A DNA stretch of 64,000 bases from Neobacillus niacini (GTDB taxonomy: Bacteria; Bacillota; Bacilli; Bacillales; Cytobacillaceae): NCBI RefSeq assembly GCF_030817595.1, contig NZ_JAUSZN010000001.1:1930001-1994000 (forward strand), in the 5' to 3' direction. Below, piece by piece: positions 54,638 through 63,010 of this stretch. A program made the translations under genes and the position numbers. The number at the start of each line of letters is the position of its first letter. Positions within the stretch are counted from its first letter, which is position 1. The notes beneath the pieces were generated by a model, which worked only from the letters and a program-made list of their open reading frames with translations, was not told the origin of the DNA and searched no databases.

Positions 54638-55661
54638 TGGATTGTGAGACCTTTGAATAGGTTCTGGACTTTTGTTCAAAGAAATCCGATTTTGTCTCAT
54701 TCATCATTTCATCTCCAAATATTTGAATCCAAGGCATCGGATTGCTTCTTTCTTTATAAAGATTTTTCAAGCCAAGCTGTCTTAACCGTTTATTTGCTAA
54801 ATATTCTACATAGCCTTCAAATTCCTCTAAATCGATTCCTTTGATTTCGGCTAAGATATATTGAGCCCACTCTTTTTCCAGCTCAACTGCTTCGTTAATC
54901 GTTTGATGGATATAGTTAATATTTTCATCTGTATGAAGCTCAGGATTTTCTGTTAAAAGGATCCGAATGAATTGAGCAATAAAGTAGGCATGCTGCATTT
55001 CATCCCGTTGAATATAACTAATCATCGTACTTGTTTTCAACATTTTTTGCTGCCGTGCTAAATGATAGAAAAAGGCAAAACCTGCGTAAAAATAAATCCC
55101 CTCAAGGTTAATGGAGTTTACACATAACTTGAACAACGTTTGCGGCGTTGGATTTTGTCTAAATTCCTCATAGGCATCTAATATTAATTGATTTCGTTTT
55201 CGGACAATGTGATCACTTTTCGCTTGATTAAATCGTTCATTTTGTTCGCCGATGGGAATAAGCGAGCTTAGTATATAAGAATAAGATTCATTATGAACGG
55301 CTTCTTGTTGTGAAATAACAGCAAAAATCGCTTTAAAACTAGAGTCACTCACATAATCCATTACTTGACTCATGGTTGGTGTCTGCAAGCTATCAAGTGA
55401 AGCAAGCTGGGTATTAATACGTAGAAACACATCTTTTTCTTGATTACTAAGGGAATCCCATTGTTTTATATCATCCTGCATATTAATTTCCTGCGGTTTC
55501 CAAAAATTAGATAATAGAGTTTGATATAAATCGTACATTTTTGGATAGGCAATATCATTCCAGTTTAGAATTCCTGACGACTTTCCATTTATGATTCCAG
55601 TGGATTTGTTGGGAAACTCAGGATTTAGCAATTGTATTTTGGTTAATGGTATATGAATCAT
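54618..55661 (-). CDS. nrdB: class I ribonucleotide reductase, small (beta) subunit
   Basis: A 347-residue ferritin-like radical subunit. The metal ligands and tyrosyl radical lie in QEAVHNESYSYIL (E-xx-H-xxx-Y spacing), then EGIYFYAGFAFF and the second ligand pair in YIQRDEMQHAYFI. It follows the large-subunit gene by 26 bases and lies under the same cobalamin riboswitch. It acts with the alpha subunit to make deoxyribonucleotides without B12. Confidence 0.93.
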   Translation of the reverse strand: MIHIPLTKIQLLNPEFPNKSTGIINGKSSGILNWNDIAYPKMYDLYQTLLSNFWKPQEINMQDDIKQWDSLSNQEKDVFLRINTQLASLDSLQTPTMSQVMDYVSDSSFKAIFAVISQQEAVHNESYSYILSSLIPIGEQNERFNQAKSDHIVRKRNQLILDAYEEFRQNPTPQTLFKLCVNSINLEGIYFYAGFAFFYHLARQQKMLKTSTMISYIQRDEMQHAYFIAQFIRILLTENPELHTDENINYIHQTINEAVELEKEWAQYILAEIKGIDLEEFEGYVEYLANKRLRQLGLKNLYKERSNPMPWIQIFGDEMMNETKSDFFEQKSRTYSKVSQSNGFDEL

Positions 55662-55687
55662 TAATAAACCTCCTCTATCCTACATTA

Positions 55688-57973
55688 CTAACTTTGACAT
55701 GCTTCGCACTCTTCTATCTCAGATTGAGACGTACTTCGTATGTAATAAGTCGTTTTTAATCCCCGCTTCCATGCTTCCCTATGAAGATTCAATAACTCTA
55801 CCGCTTTAATATCATGACGAACATAAAGATTGAAACTAATCGATTGATCAATATGACGCTGCCTGGCGGCGTTTTGCCTAATACTCCATGTCTGATCCAA
55901 CACATGCCTAGTTCGTCGATAAAAGTTGTAACTGTCATGGTCTAAATCAGGCGCCGTGACTTTAAATTTGAAATTTTTCTTCTCCTCTGCGTATTCAACA
56001 GCATACAAAGGATCAATCCCATCGGTAGAGCCACCAATCTTTGCCGTGGATGAATTTGGAGCAATCGCCATCATCCAGCCATTTCGAACCCCATTCCTCG
56101 AAATCTCATCCATCAATTGGGTCCATCGCTCAGATTTATACCCTTTCCGTTCAAAATACTTGCCTGATTGCCATTCTGAACCTTCAAATTTTGCATAACT
56201 GCCTTTTTCCTTAGCCAATGCCATCGATGAACGAATCGTAAGGTAAGCAATATCCTCATATAGTCGATCTGCATATTCAACTGCTTCATCAGATTCCCAA
56301 TAGAGACCCTCTAACGCAAGAAGGTGATGCCAGCCAAACGTCCCTAATCCAACAGGTCGATATTGTTTATTTGTCACTTCCGCTTGTCCAACTGAAATAG
56401 TATTAAGGTCAATGACATTGTCTAGCATTCTCATTTGGATTGGAACCAATCTTTCTAGTACATTCCCTTTAACAGCTTTCGGCAGATTAATAGATGATAG
56501 ATTGCAGACAACAAAGTCCCCAGGTTTACGAACAATCACAATATTTCCTTCTTCATCCTTATATTCTTTCACAATCGTTGTGGCAGACATATTTTGCGTA
56601 ATCTCTGTACATAAATTGCTGCAATAAATCGACGAACGGCCCTTTCCTCTTACATGTTTGTTTGGATTTTGACGATTTACCTCATCCCGATAAAACATAT
56701 ACGGTGTACCGGTTTCTAATTGAGAAATCATAATCCTTGCCATTATATCCATCGCCCGATAAGTTTTTCGAGGAAGAAAAGGATGTTTTACTGCTTCTTC
56801 ATACTTTTCTGTAAAAAACTTTATATCACACTCGTCATAAAAATCTTCCAAACCTAGGGGATTTCCGTCTTGGTCCTTCCACCCCATTATTTGTTTTACT
56901 TGATGAGGACAAAAGGTATGCCATTCTCCCACACTTCGACCGTTTTCATCTACTTCTTCTAATTTCTTCATAAACAAGTCTGGTATTGAAACACCTGTAA
57001 AAAGATCATGTGCCTTTCGTCGTTCGTCCCCGTTATTTGTCTTTAAGTCTAAAAAACCATTCATAATATCCTTATGAAAAACATCTAAATAAACAGCGAT
57101 CGCTCCCTGCCTTTGGCCCAATTGGTCGACACTCACCGCTGTATCATTAATAAGCCGAATCCATGGTACCACCCCAGAGGAATTGCCTTTGAATTTCTTG
57201 ATATCTGAACCTAAGGCACGTACCTTGCCCAGATAAACACCTAGCCCGCCGCCGTCTTTACTTAATCTAGCAATATCCCAATTGTTCAAATAAATTCCAT
57301 CTAAAGAATCGTCTACTGTATCAATAAAACAGGAAGAGAGCTGCCCAAAGCTTTTTCCGGCATTTGATAGAGTTGGTGTAGCAACTGTCATATACAAGTT
57401 GCTGAGTGCCCAGTATGCTTCTTTTACCAGGTTTATTCGGTTTCCCTTTTGTTCTTTTCTCATCAATGTCATGGCGATGATCATAAAGCGCTCTTGAGGT
57501 AACTCGTAAAGTTTCCCTTCGTAATCCTTTGCTAAATATCGATCTGCTAATAAAAACAGCCCTATGTAATTAAACAGATCGTCACGTTCAGATGTTATTT
57601 CTGTGCCAAATAGTTCAATTTCTTCTTTTGTATAATCTTGTAATAAATCTTGTGAATAGATTCCGATTCTCGTTAATTCAGTAATCAGCGAGTAAAAGTC
57701 TCCGTATTTGTTTTCAGGCTGGTACCCCCTGCTGCTTGAAGCATTCCCATAAAGTTCCTGTAAATACAGATTTGCTGCTAGAAAGGTCCAGTTTGGATCA
57801 CTCATTGAAATTTGATTTAATGCATAAAAAAGGGATTGTTCATTTATGGAAGAGTCTTCAAGATTATTGATCTTTTCAACTAATTCATTTGTGTCCAGAT
57901 TATATTTTTCAGAAGCTCTTTTCACTGCCGCCAAAACCCAATCCTTTTCTGAACAAACAATGTTTAATTCCAT
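55688..57973 (-). CDS. nrdA: class I ribonucleotide reductase, large (alpha) subunit
   Basis: About 761 residues. Active-site cysteines in GQLSSCFIDT, SNLCTEITQ (with N, C and E in the usual places) and VVCNLSSINL; the radical-transfer tyrosines in TTYYIRST; and the redox pair CEACQS at the C terminus. The ATG at 57973 has GAGGA seven bases upstream. The open frame runs back to 58081, but that part is the leader terminator hairpin, so it is rejected. No N-terminal ATP cone is apparent. First gene of the operon controlled by the cobalamin riboswitch. Confidence 0.93.
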   Translation of the reverse strand: MELNIVCSEKDWVLAAVKRASEKYNLDTNELVEKINNLEDSSINEQSLFYALNQISMSDPNWTFLAANLYLQELYGNASSSRGYQPENKYGDFYSLITELTRIGIYSQDLLQDYTKEEIELFGTEITSERDDLFNYIGLFLLADRYLAKDYEGKLYELPQERFMIIAMTLMRKEQKGNRINLVKEAYWALSNLYMTVATPTLSNAGKSFGQLSSCFIDTVDDSLDGIYLNNWDIARLSKDGGGLGVYLGKVRALGSDIKKFKGNSSGVVPWIRLINDTAVSVDQLGQRQGAIAVYLDVFHKDIMNGFLDLKTNNGDERRKAHDLFTGVSIPDLFMKKLEEVDENGRSVGEWHTFCPHQVKQIMGWKDQDGNPLGLEDFYDECDIKFFTEKYEEAVKHPFLPRKTYRAMDIMARIMISQLETGTPYMFYRDEVNRQNPNKHVRGKGRSSIYCSNLCTEITQNMSATTIVKEYKDEEGNIVIVRKPGDFVVCNLSSINLPKAVKGNVLERLVPIQMRMLDNVIDLNTISVGQAEVTNKQYRPVGLGTFGWHHLLALEGLYWESDEAVEYADRLYEDIAYLTIRSSMALAKEKGSYAKFEGSEWQSGKYFERKGYKSERWTQLMDEISRNGVRNGWMMAIAPNSSTAKIGGSTDGIDPLYAVEYAEEKKNFKFKVTAPDLDHDSYNFYRRTRHVLDQTWSIRQNAARQRHIDQSISFNLYVRHDIKAVELLNLHREAWKRGLKTTYYIRSTSQSEIEECEACQS

Positions 57974-58017
57974 ACCAAGTTCCTCATTTCTTTTCATAAT
58001 GACTTCGTGAGTGAAAC

Positions 58018-58048
58018 AACAAAAAAACCCATCTATGAAGATGGGTTT
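58018..58048 (-). terminator. riboswitch expression-platform terminator before nrdA
   Basis: Stem AAACCCATC / GATGGGTTT with a 6-base loop and a long T run on the minus strand, about 100 bases after the B12 aptamer and 45 before the nrdA start codon. Confidence 0.88.
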
Positions 58049-58147
58049 GATAACGTGGATTAATCTATCATACAGGCTCATTCACTGTAATAGTAGGTAT
58101 ACCCTCGTTATATCTTCCCAGCTCCCGAAGAAGATAATACGTAATAG

Positions 58148-58299
58148 AAATGGCAGGTCTCCTGACTTGTGCTTCTCCCTACTCTAATCCCTTCCCGTCT
58201 TAAAGACAGTGGATATGATTATTTCGTCAGCACTTACAGTTGCGGGTACAGTTCTGGATTTTCACCAGATTCTCTATTAAGTCTATACAGACACCATTT
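58148..58299 (-). ncRNA. cobalamin riboswitch controlling the nrdAB-flavodoxin operon
   Basis: Read on the minus strand: P1 arms AAATGG / CCATTT, GGTGAAAATCCAGAACTGT, CCCGCAACTGTAA, CCACTG, GGGAAGG, and the B12 box AGTCAGGAGACCTGCC. These are the hallmarks of the cobalamin aptamer in the correct order. A terminator follows at 58018-58048, so bound B12 should stop transcription. A B12-independent reductase would thus be made only when B12 is scarce. Confidence 0.94.
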
Positions 58300-58473
58300 T
58301 TATTGGTCATTATCTATATTTAGTATTTTAATTATTTTTCACTACTAAATATTGTATATCCTCAACTATAATATACTAATTTCACTTTGACAATAACAAA
58401 AATAATTCTCAGAAAATTATGTACGAATGATTTTTTATATGATATATTAAGTGGCAATTACATATCGTGTAAG

Positions 58474-58627
58474 AATTGGTGCCAAGCTGAGGCTTGGCTT
58501 AATAGGGAAGAACGGTGTAATTCCGTCGCTGTCCCGCAACTGTAATTCGGAGTGAATCACAAATACCACTGTCTTTTGATGGGAAGGTGTGATGAGCATT
58601 GATGATAAGCCAGGAGACCTGCCAATT
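58474..58627 (+). ncRNA. cobalamin riboswitch controlling metE
   Basis: P1 arms AATTGG / CCAATT, GGTGCC, GGGAA, TCCCGCAACTGTAA, CCACTG, GGGAAGGTGTGATGAG and the B12 box AAGCCAGGAGACCTGCC in order. The aptamer is on the plus strand upstream of metE and is followed by a terminator. Its start lies about 175 bases from the divergent riboswitch of the reductase operon. Confidence 0.95.
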
Positions 58628-58748
58628 TGTAGTACACACCAGATACCTACGTGGAAATAGGTGGTGACATTCATTTGTACGACAAACGAGTTATGAGTAG
58701 TATTGTTTATGCAAGATTTTTAAACATACCTTTAACTTGTATTGTATA

Positions 58749-58779
58749 GCCATTTCCGGTTCCTGGAGATGGCTTTTTT
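58749..58779 (+). terminator. riboswitch expression-platform terminator before metE
   Basis: Stem GCCATTTCC / GGAGATGGC with one wobble pair, a 7-base loop and six T, ending 38 bases before the metE start codon. Confidence 0.88.
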
Positions 58780-58817
58780 GTATTTGGACATATGTAAATG
58801 AAAAGGAGGAATCGTAA

Positions 58818-61109
58818 ATGAAATTAGCTAGTACAACCATCGGTTACCCATATATTGGCGGTAATCGAGAGTGGAAACGTTGTGTTGAATCGTTTTGGAA
58901 GGGTGACAAATCAGAGGAACAGTTTATTTTTGAGATGAAGACCATTCGCTTGAATCATTTGAAGCACCAGCAATCTTTAGGATTAGACATCATAACGGTT
59001 GGAGACTTTACATTTTATGATCGTATGCTGGACCTTGCGGCCATGTTCGGTCTAATTCCAGCCCGTTATAAGTGGACTGGCGAAAAGGTAGATCTTACGA
59101 CTTATTACGCATTGGCACGTGGAGCAAATGATGTAGTGGCTTCTGAGATGACTAAATGGTTTAATACAAACTACCACTATATTGTACCTGAATATGAAAA
59201 CCAGCCCCTAGAATTAACTCAAAACTATATTTTAGATTATTTTTTAGAAGCGAAGTTTGAACTAGGTTTAATGACAAAGCCAACAATTATTGGCCCTTAT
59301 ACTTTTGTTCAATTGTCTAAAGGGTATGATTCCATATCCAAAGCATCATTTATTTTAAGACTTTTGCCTCTTTATGCTCAAGTACTCCAACAATTAGTAG
59401 ATGCAGGGGCACAGTGGATTCAAGTGGAAGAACCAGCATTAGTCCTTTCACTAGCGCCTGAAGATATCAAACTAGTTCAACAAATTTATAAACAGTTAGC
59501 AGAAGAAGTACCAGCAGCGAAATTGATGTTACAAACCTATTTTGAAGGATTATCAGCATATGAAGAGCTTATTCACTTACCTGTTGCTGGGGTTGGTCTC
59601 GATTTTATTCATGGTGCAGATGAGAATATGGCTTCACTCCGTAGATACGGTTTCCCACAAGATAAAGTATTGGGGATTGGAATCATAAATGGCCGTGATA
59701 TTTGGCGGGCAAATTTGGCTGAAAAAGCAATGATGACAAAGGCTATTTTATCCTTAAGCGGTGTAAGTGAAGCCTGGGTTCAATCTTCATGCAGTTTACA
59801 GCATGTTCCTGTCACAACTAAATCTGAAAAGACTCTGGATGCGACATTACTTAATGCCTTATCCTTTGCCGATGAGAAAATCATCGAGTTAACACAACTA
59901 ACATCCTTCGTTACAGACGAGAACTGGTCAGGAAGTAAAAATGTGTCACAAAGTATGCTGGCAATTCAAGCCTTGGGGCAGCACGAGGTAAGGAAAAATC
60001 CACGTGTCAAAGAGCTTTTATTACAAGTTAGACAAGATCATTTTACACGACCAATGCCATTTCAAGAACGTCAACCTTTACAAAAAGCAGCGTTGCAATT
60101 ACCGGATTTTCCAACCACAACGATTGGAAGCTTCCCTCAATCTGACCAAGTAAAAAGAACGCGTACTGCATGGCGCAAAAAAGAAATAAGTGACACTAAA
60201 TATGCTGAGTTTTTGAAAAGTGAAACCGCTCGATGGATACAAATTCAGGAAGAGATTGGCCTTGATGTCTTCGTACATGGTGAATTTGAACGAACCGATA
60301 TGGTGGAGTACTTTGGTGAAAAGCTGAAAGGTTTTGCATTTACTGAAAAAGCCTGGGTGGTATCATATGGGTCACGTTGTGTGAAACCGCCGATTATTTA
60401 TGGTGACGTCGAGTGGACATCGCAAATGACAGTAAAGGAAGTAGTGGAAGCACAGCGTCTAACGTCTAAGTATGTTAAAGGAATGTTAACAGGTCCTGTC
60501 ACTATCTTGAATTGGTCTTTTGTTCGTGATGATCTTTCTCGTGAACAAGTAGCCAACCAAATAGCCCTTGCTCTAAAAGAAGAAATTCACGCATTAGAAA
60601 CTGCAGGCATTGCCATCATTCAGGTGGATGAACCTGCTTTACGTGAAGGCTTGCCACTCAGGAAAGAAGACTGGAATGAATATTTATCATGGGCAGTAAA
60701 TGCATTCAAGCTCGCGACTTCAAGTGTGAGAAATGAAACACAAATTCATACGCATATGTGCTATTGTGAGTTTAATAACTTTATAGAGCCAATTCGAGCC
60801 CTTGACGCAGATGTCATTTCAATAGAAACGTCTAGAAGCCATGGGGAACTGATTCAATCACTAAAACAAAATCCATATGAACTTGGTATCGGTTTAGGTG
60901 TGTATGATATACACAGCCCACGTGTCCCAAGCGTAGAAGAAATCGACACAATATTAAAAGAAAGTTTCGAGATTATTTCGAAAGAACAGTTTTGGGTGAA
61001 TCCAGATTGTGGTTTAAAAACACGCCATGAAGAAGAAACCATTGCTTCATTAAAAAATATGGTAACTGCTGCACGAAAACTTCGTCAACGGCAACAACAA
61101 ACTGTATAA
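58818..61109 (+). CDS. metE: cobalamin-independent methionine synthase
   Basis: A 763-residue enzyme (EC 2.1.1.14) with two related barrels. The N-terminal half starts STTIGYPYIGGNREWKR; the C-terminal half begins FPTTTIGSFPQSD and holds the zinc ligands in IHTHMCYCEFN (His, Cys), the catalytic-region Glu and the last Cys in WVNPDCGLKTR. It transfers a methyl group from 5-methyltetrahydropteroyl-triglutamate to homocysteine in the cytoplasm. Strong ribosome site AAAGGAGG. Under a cobalamin riboswitch, so it should be used when B12 for MetH is lacking. Confidence 0.97.
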   Translation: MKLASTTIGYPYIGGNREWKRCVESFWKGDKSEEQFIFEMKTIRLNHLKHQQSLGLDIITVGDFTFYDRMLDLAAMFGLIPARYKWTGEKVDLTTYYALARGANDVVASEMTKWFNTNYHYIVPEYENQPLELTQNYILDYFLEAKFELGLMTKPTIIGPYTFVQLSKGYDSISKASFILRLLPLYAQVLQQLVDAGAQWIQVEEPALVLSLAPEDIKLVQQIYKQLAEEVPAAKLMLQTYFEGLSAYEELIHLPVAGVGLDFIHGADENMASLRRYGFPQDKVLGIGIINGRDIWRANLAEKAMMTKAILSLSGVSEAWVQSSCSLQHVPVTTKSEKTLDATLLNALSFADEKIIELTQLTSFVTDENWSGSKNVSQSMLAIQALGQHEVRKNPRVKELLLQVRQDHFTRPMPFQERQPLQKAALQLPDFPTTTIGSFPQSDQVKRTRTAWRKKEISDTKYAEFLKSETARWIQIQEEIGLDVFVHGEFERTDMVEYFGEKLKGFAFTEKAWVVSYGSRCVKPPIIYGDVEWTSQMTVKEVVEAQRLTSKYVKGMLTGPVTILNWSFVRDDLSREQVANQIALALKEEIHALETAGIAIIQVDEPALREGLPLRKEDWNEYLSWAVNAFKLATSSVRNETQIHTHMCYCEFNNFIEPIRALDADVISIETSRSHGELIQSLKQNPYELGIGLGVYDIHSPRVPSVEEIDTILKESFEIISKEQFWVNPDCGLKTRHEEETIASLKNMVTAARKLRQRQQQTV

Positions 61110-61130
61110 TATAAATTCCCATAAAAGAAA

Positions 61131-61162
61131 GAAGATGTAAGCTAAAAATCAATTACATCTTC
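61131..61162 (+). terminator. terminator of metE
   Basis: Perfect 10-bp stem GAAGATGTAA / TTACATCTTC with a 12-base loop and then CCCTTTTATTT. Confidence 0.8.
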
Positions 61163-61207
61163 CCTTTTATTTGGCAAATTCGAATTGTATCCCTTAACAA
61201 GTTTCCC

Positions 61208-61490
61208 TTACTCCAAAGAGTCTGCTAACAGCTCCTCATATATTTCATTGTATTTTTTAGCTGATTGAAACCAACTATAATCTTGAGTCATCGCATTTTT
61301 TATTAAGCGATTCCATGAATCATTTTGATGATAAAAATCCACATGGCTCAAACTGCGAAGGTATTAAAAACAAATCTGCTCCTTTATAAATTTTATGAGC
61401 TAACGCCTCATTAAAACCAATGTATACCTTCACCTTATCTGGATATTGTCGGGTCATTTGATTTAAGAAGTTTTCCGAATAAGCATACAT
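61208..61490 (-). pseudogene. glgA: glycogen synthase (glgA) C-terminal remnant
   Basis: Read on the minus strand, a frame gives [20 protein letters not shown], then [20 protein letters not shown] and IPSQFEPCG, the well-known GlgA active-site strand, before it breaks at a stop. After a deletion, another segment gives SWNRLIKNAMTQDYSWFQSA and KKYNEIYEELL, the typical GlgA C terminus. The region between (about 60-70 residues including the glycine-rich loop) and the whole N-terminal domain are missing. No other glg gene is near. It is a decayed fragment in the otherwise empty 61110-61651 gap. Confidence 0.82.
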
Positions 61491-61622
61491 TACTCAGAAA
61501 TCAGGCCAAACACAGCGTCGATAATTTTATAAAAATTATGGATTAATATATTACAATAGGTGTCTTTTGCCTATTACTAGAGATTGGCTAGAAAAAATTG
61601 ATAGAACTTTTTAATAAAAGAA

Positions 61623-61647
61623 AGCGACCCTGAAAATAGGAGTCGCT
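61623..61647 (-). terminator. terminator of the 88-residue gene
   Basis: Stem AGCGAC / GTCGCT with an inner CT/AG pair, followed by TTTCTTTT on the minus strand, four bases after the stop codon. Confidence 0.65.
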
Positions 61648-61651
61648 CTTG

Positions 61652-61918
61652 TTAATTATTGATATTTTTCAAGAAACTATTTAAAACTTTTCTATACCGC
61701 CATATGTCTTTATTATCGACCGGAAGCTCATTTATGTCCCAATATGTTTGATATTTCCTATATGCTGTCAGCTTTCCATCAGGATATTGCATAAATGTTA
61801 GGGTTCCGCTGTTTTCCTCATCTTGTAAAGCTATGTAGTACTTCGAACCATCCCAGTTGGCCAATTCACCAAACCTCTCGCAAAACTGCTCAACATCTGC
61901 TTTACTTCGTATAATCAT
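61652..61918 (-). CDS. hypothetical protein (88 aa)
   Basis: Not recognised. An 88-residue, soluble, aromatic-rich protein (many Tyr and Trp) without cysteine pairs or signal. The ATG at 61918 has AAGGAG eight bases upstream; a GTG at 61927 overlaps the ribosome site. A terminator closes the gene. Confidence 0.6.
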   Translation of the reverse strand: MIIRSKADVEQFCERFGELANWDGSKYYIALQDEENSGTLTFMQYPDGKLTAYRKYQTYWDINELPVDNKDIWRYRKVLNSFLKNINN

Positions 61919-62066
61919 TTTATTCACTCCTTGCTTTAATAGATTGATTTGTTGATATCTTTAATAGTCTGCCGTATCATAATTTGATAGTATTATAACA
62001 TACATCTTTGTTGGAATTTAATATATGTAAGATTTTCGAACTACAAATCAAAAAATCTAATACAAG

Positions 62067-62100
62067 AAAAGAGAGAATTTTTTATAATTCCCTCTTTTAG
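62067..62100 (-). terminator. terminator of the ssuE unit
   Basis: Near-perfect stem AAAAGAGAGAATT / AATTCCCTCTTTT with a 5-6-base T-rich loop, about 35 bases after the ssuE stop codon. Confidence 0.65.
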
Positions 62101-62133
62101 TAAAATTAATTAAGTTGTATTTGAAGTATAAAT

Positions 62134-62688
62134 TTAAAGCACCGAACCAGATACACTTTTTCCAAGAAACAATGTTTCTATATTATAAAATGAAGAAACC
62201 AATCGGTTTCTCGCTTCTGAATCTAATTCGTACCGATTATTGCCTAATTTTTTTATTTGATTATCTAAAATATATACGCCTTTTAAAATATGGGTTGCAC
62301 CTAGAGCCGTAAGAACAGGTTTAAGAGCATAATCAAGCATTAATAAGTGACCAAAAGTTCCACCAACAGCAATGGGTAAGATCGTTTTGCCTTCGAGACC
62401 ATTTTGCGGAAGAAGATCCAAGTAAGTTTTTAATATTCCTGAAAAGGATGCTTTGTAAACCGGAGTCAGTATCACGACCAGATTTGAGTGCTCAACTTTC
62501 TTATTTTGCTTTATTATTTCTTCACTATCAAACCTCGCTTGAATTAAATCTTCTGATGGAAGATTGCGGATATTAATGATTTCAGGCGTTATGCCAACCC
62601 CATTCAAATGATTTATCACACCATGTAAAACCCCATTTAATCTCGTATGTTCTGAAGGACTGCCAGAAATAATTGTCACTTTACTCAT
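62134..62688 (-). CDS. ssuE: NADPH-dependent FMN reductase (SsuE-like)
   Basis: A 184-residue flavin reductase: FMN-binding loop SGSPSEHTRL at the N terminus, LVVILTPVYKASFSGILKTY and LPQNGLEGKTILPIAVGGTF, all close to SsuE, which supplies reduced FMN to sulfonate monooxygenases. ATG at 62688 follows GAAAGGAAG. It is 49 bases downstream of the FbpA-like gene and probably part of the same unit. No ssuD-type monooxygenase lies in the window. Confidence 0.85.
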   Translation of the reverse strand: MSKVTIISGSPSEHTRLNGVLHGVINHLNGVGITPEIINIRNLPSEDLIQARFDSEEIIKQNKKVEHSNLVVILTPVYKASFSGILKTYLDLLPQNGLEGKTILPIAVGGTFGHLLMLDYALKPVLTALGATHILKGVYILDNQIKKLGNNRYELDSEARNRLVSSFYNIETLFLGKSVSGSVL

Positions 62689-62736
62689 TATTGTGTACTT
62701 CCTTTCCTCGTTGAATTTTTTTACAAAAATCATTTT

Positions 62737-62952
62737 TTACTTTTTGTCTGATTTAGGTCCAGTTAATTTGATAGAACCAATATCACTGTGGGGATGACTA
62801 AGGGAAATAAATCTTCTATATTCATTTTCTAAGTCCGTTAGTGATAGCTCGAAAAGGTGTTTATCTTCTTTCTTATACACATTATAAGCAATCAGTTTTT
62901 TTATTAGTTTATTGCGCTTATTTTCAACAGCATTCCGAAGAATCTCTCCCAT
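62737..62952 (-). CDS. fbpA: FbpA-like small basic protein
   Basis: A 71-residue basic protein matching the Fur-regulated basic protein family: ILRNAVENKRNKLIKKLIAY then NVYKKEDKHLFELSLTDLEN and EYR. In Bacillus subtilis FbpA is made under iron limitation and helps the FsrA small RNA. I found no convincing Fur box upstream, so the link to iron is by family only. Start ATG at 62952 has AGGAG eight bases upstream. Confidence 0.72.
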   Translation of the reverse strand: MGEILRNAVENKRNKLIKKLIAYNVYKKEDKHLFELSLTDLENEYRRFISLSHPHSDIGSIKLTGPKSDKK

Positions 62953-63010
62953 CCGAATCACTCCTATTTATAGTTTAATAAATACAACGTTTTCGTATGG
63001 ATCATAATCT

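Noticed and set aside
57974..58081. N-terminal extension of the ribonucleotide reductase large subunit
   Set aside because: It would be encoded by the riboswitch terminator hairpin; the ATG at 57973 has a proper ribosome site and family-like start.
58447..58674. Minus-strand frame of 75 codons within the metE leader
   Set aside because: It is antisense to the cobalamin aptamer, whose conserved bases explain the open frame.
62953..63010. Fur box upstream of the FbpA-like gene
   Set aside because: Only a partial GATTATGATC-like stretch is present; too far from the GATAATGATWATCATTATC consensus to report.
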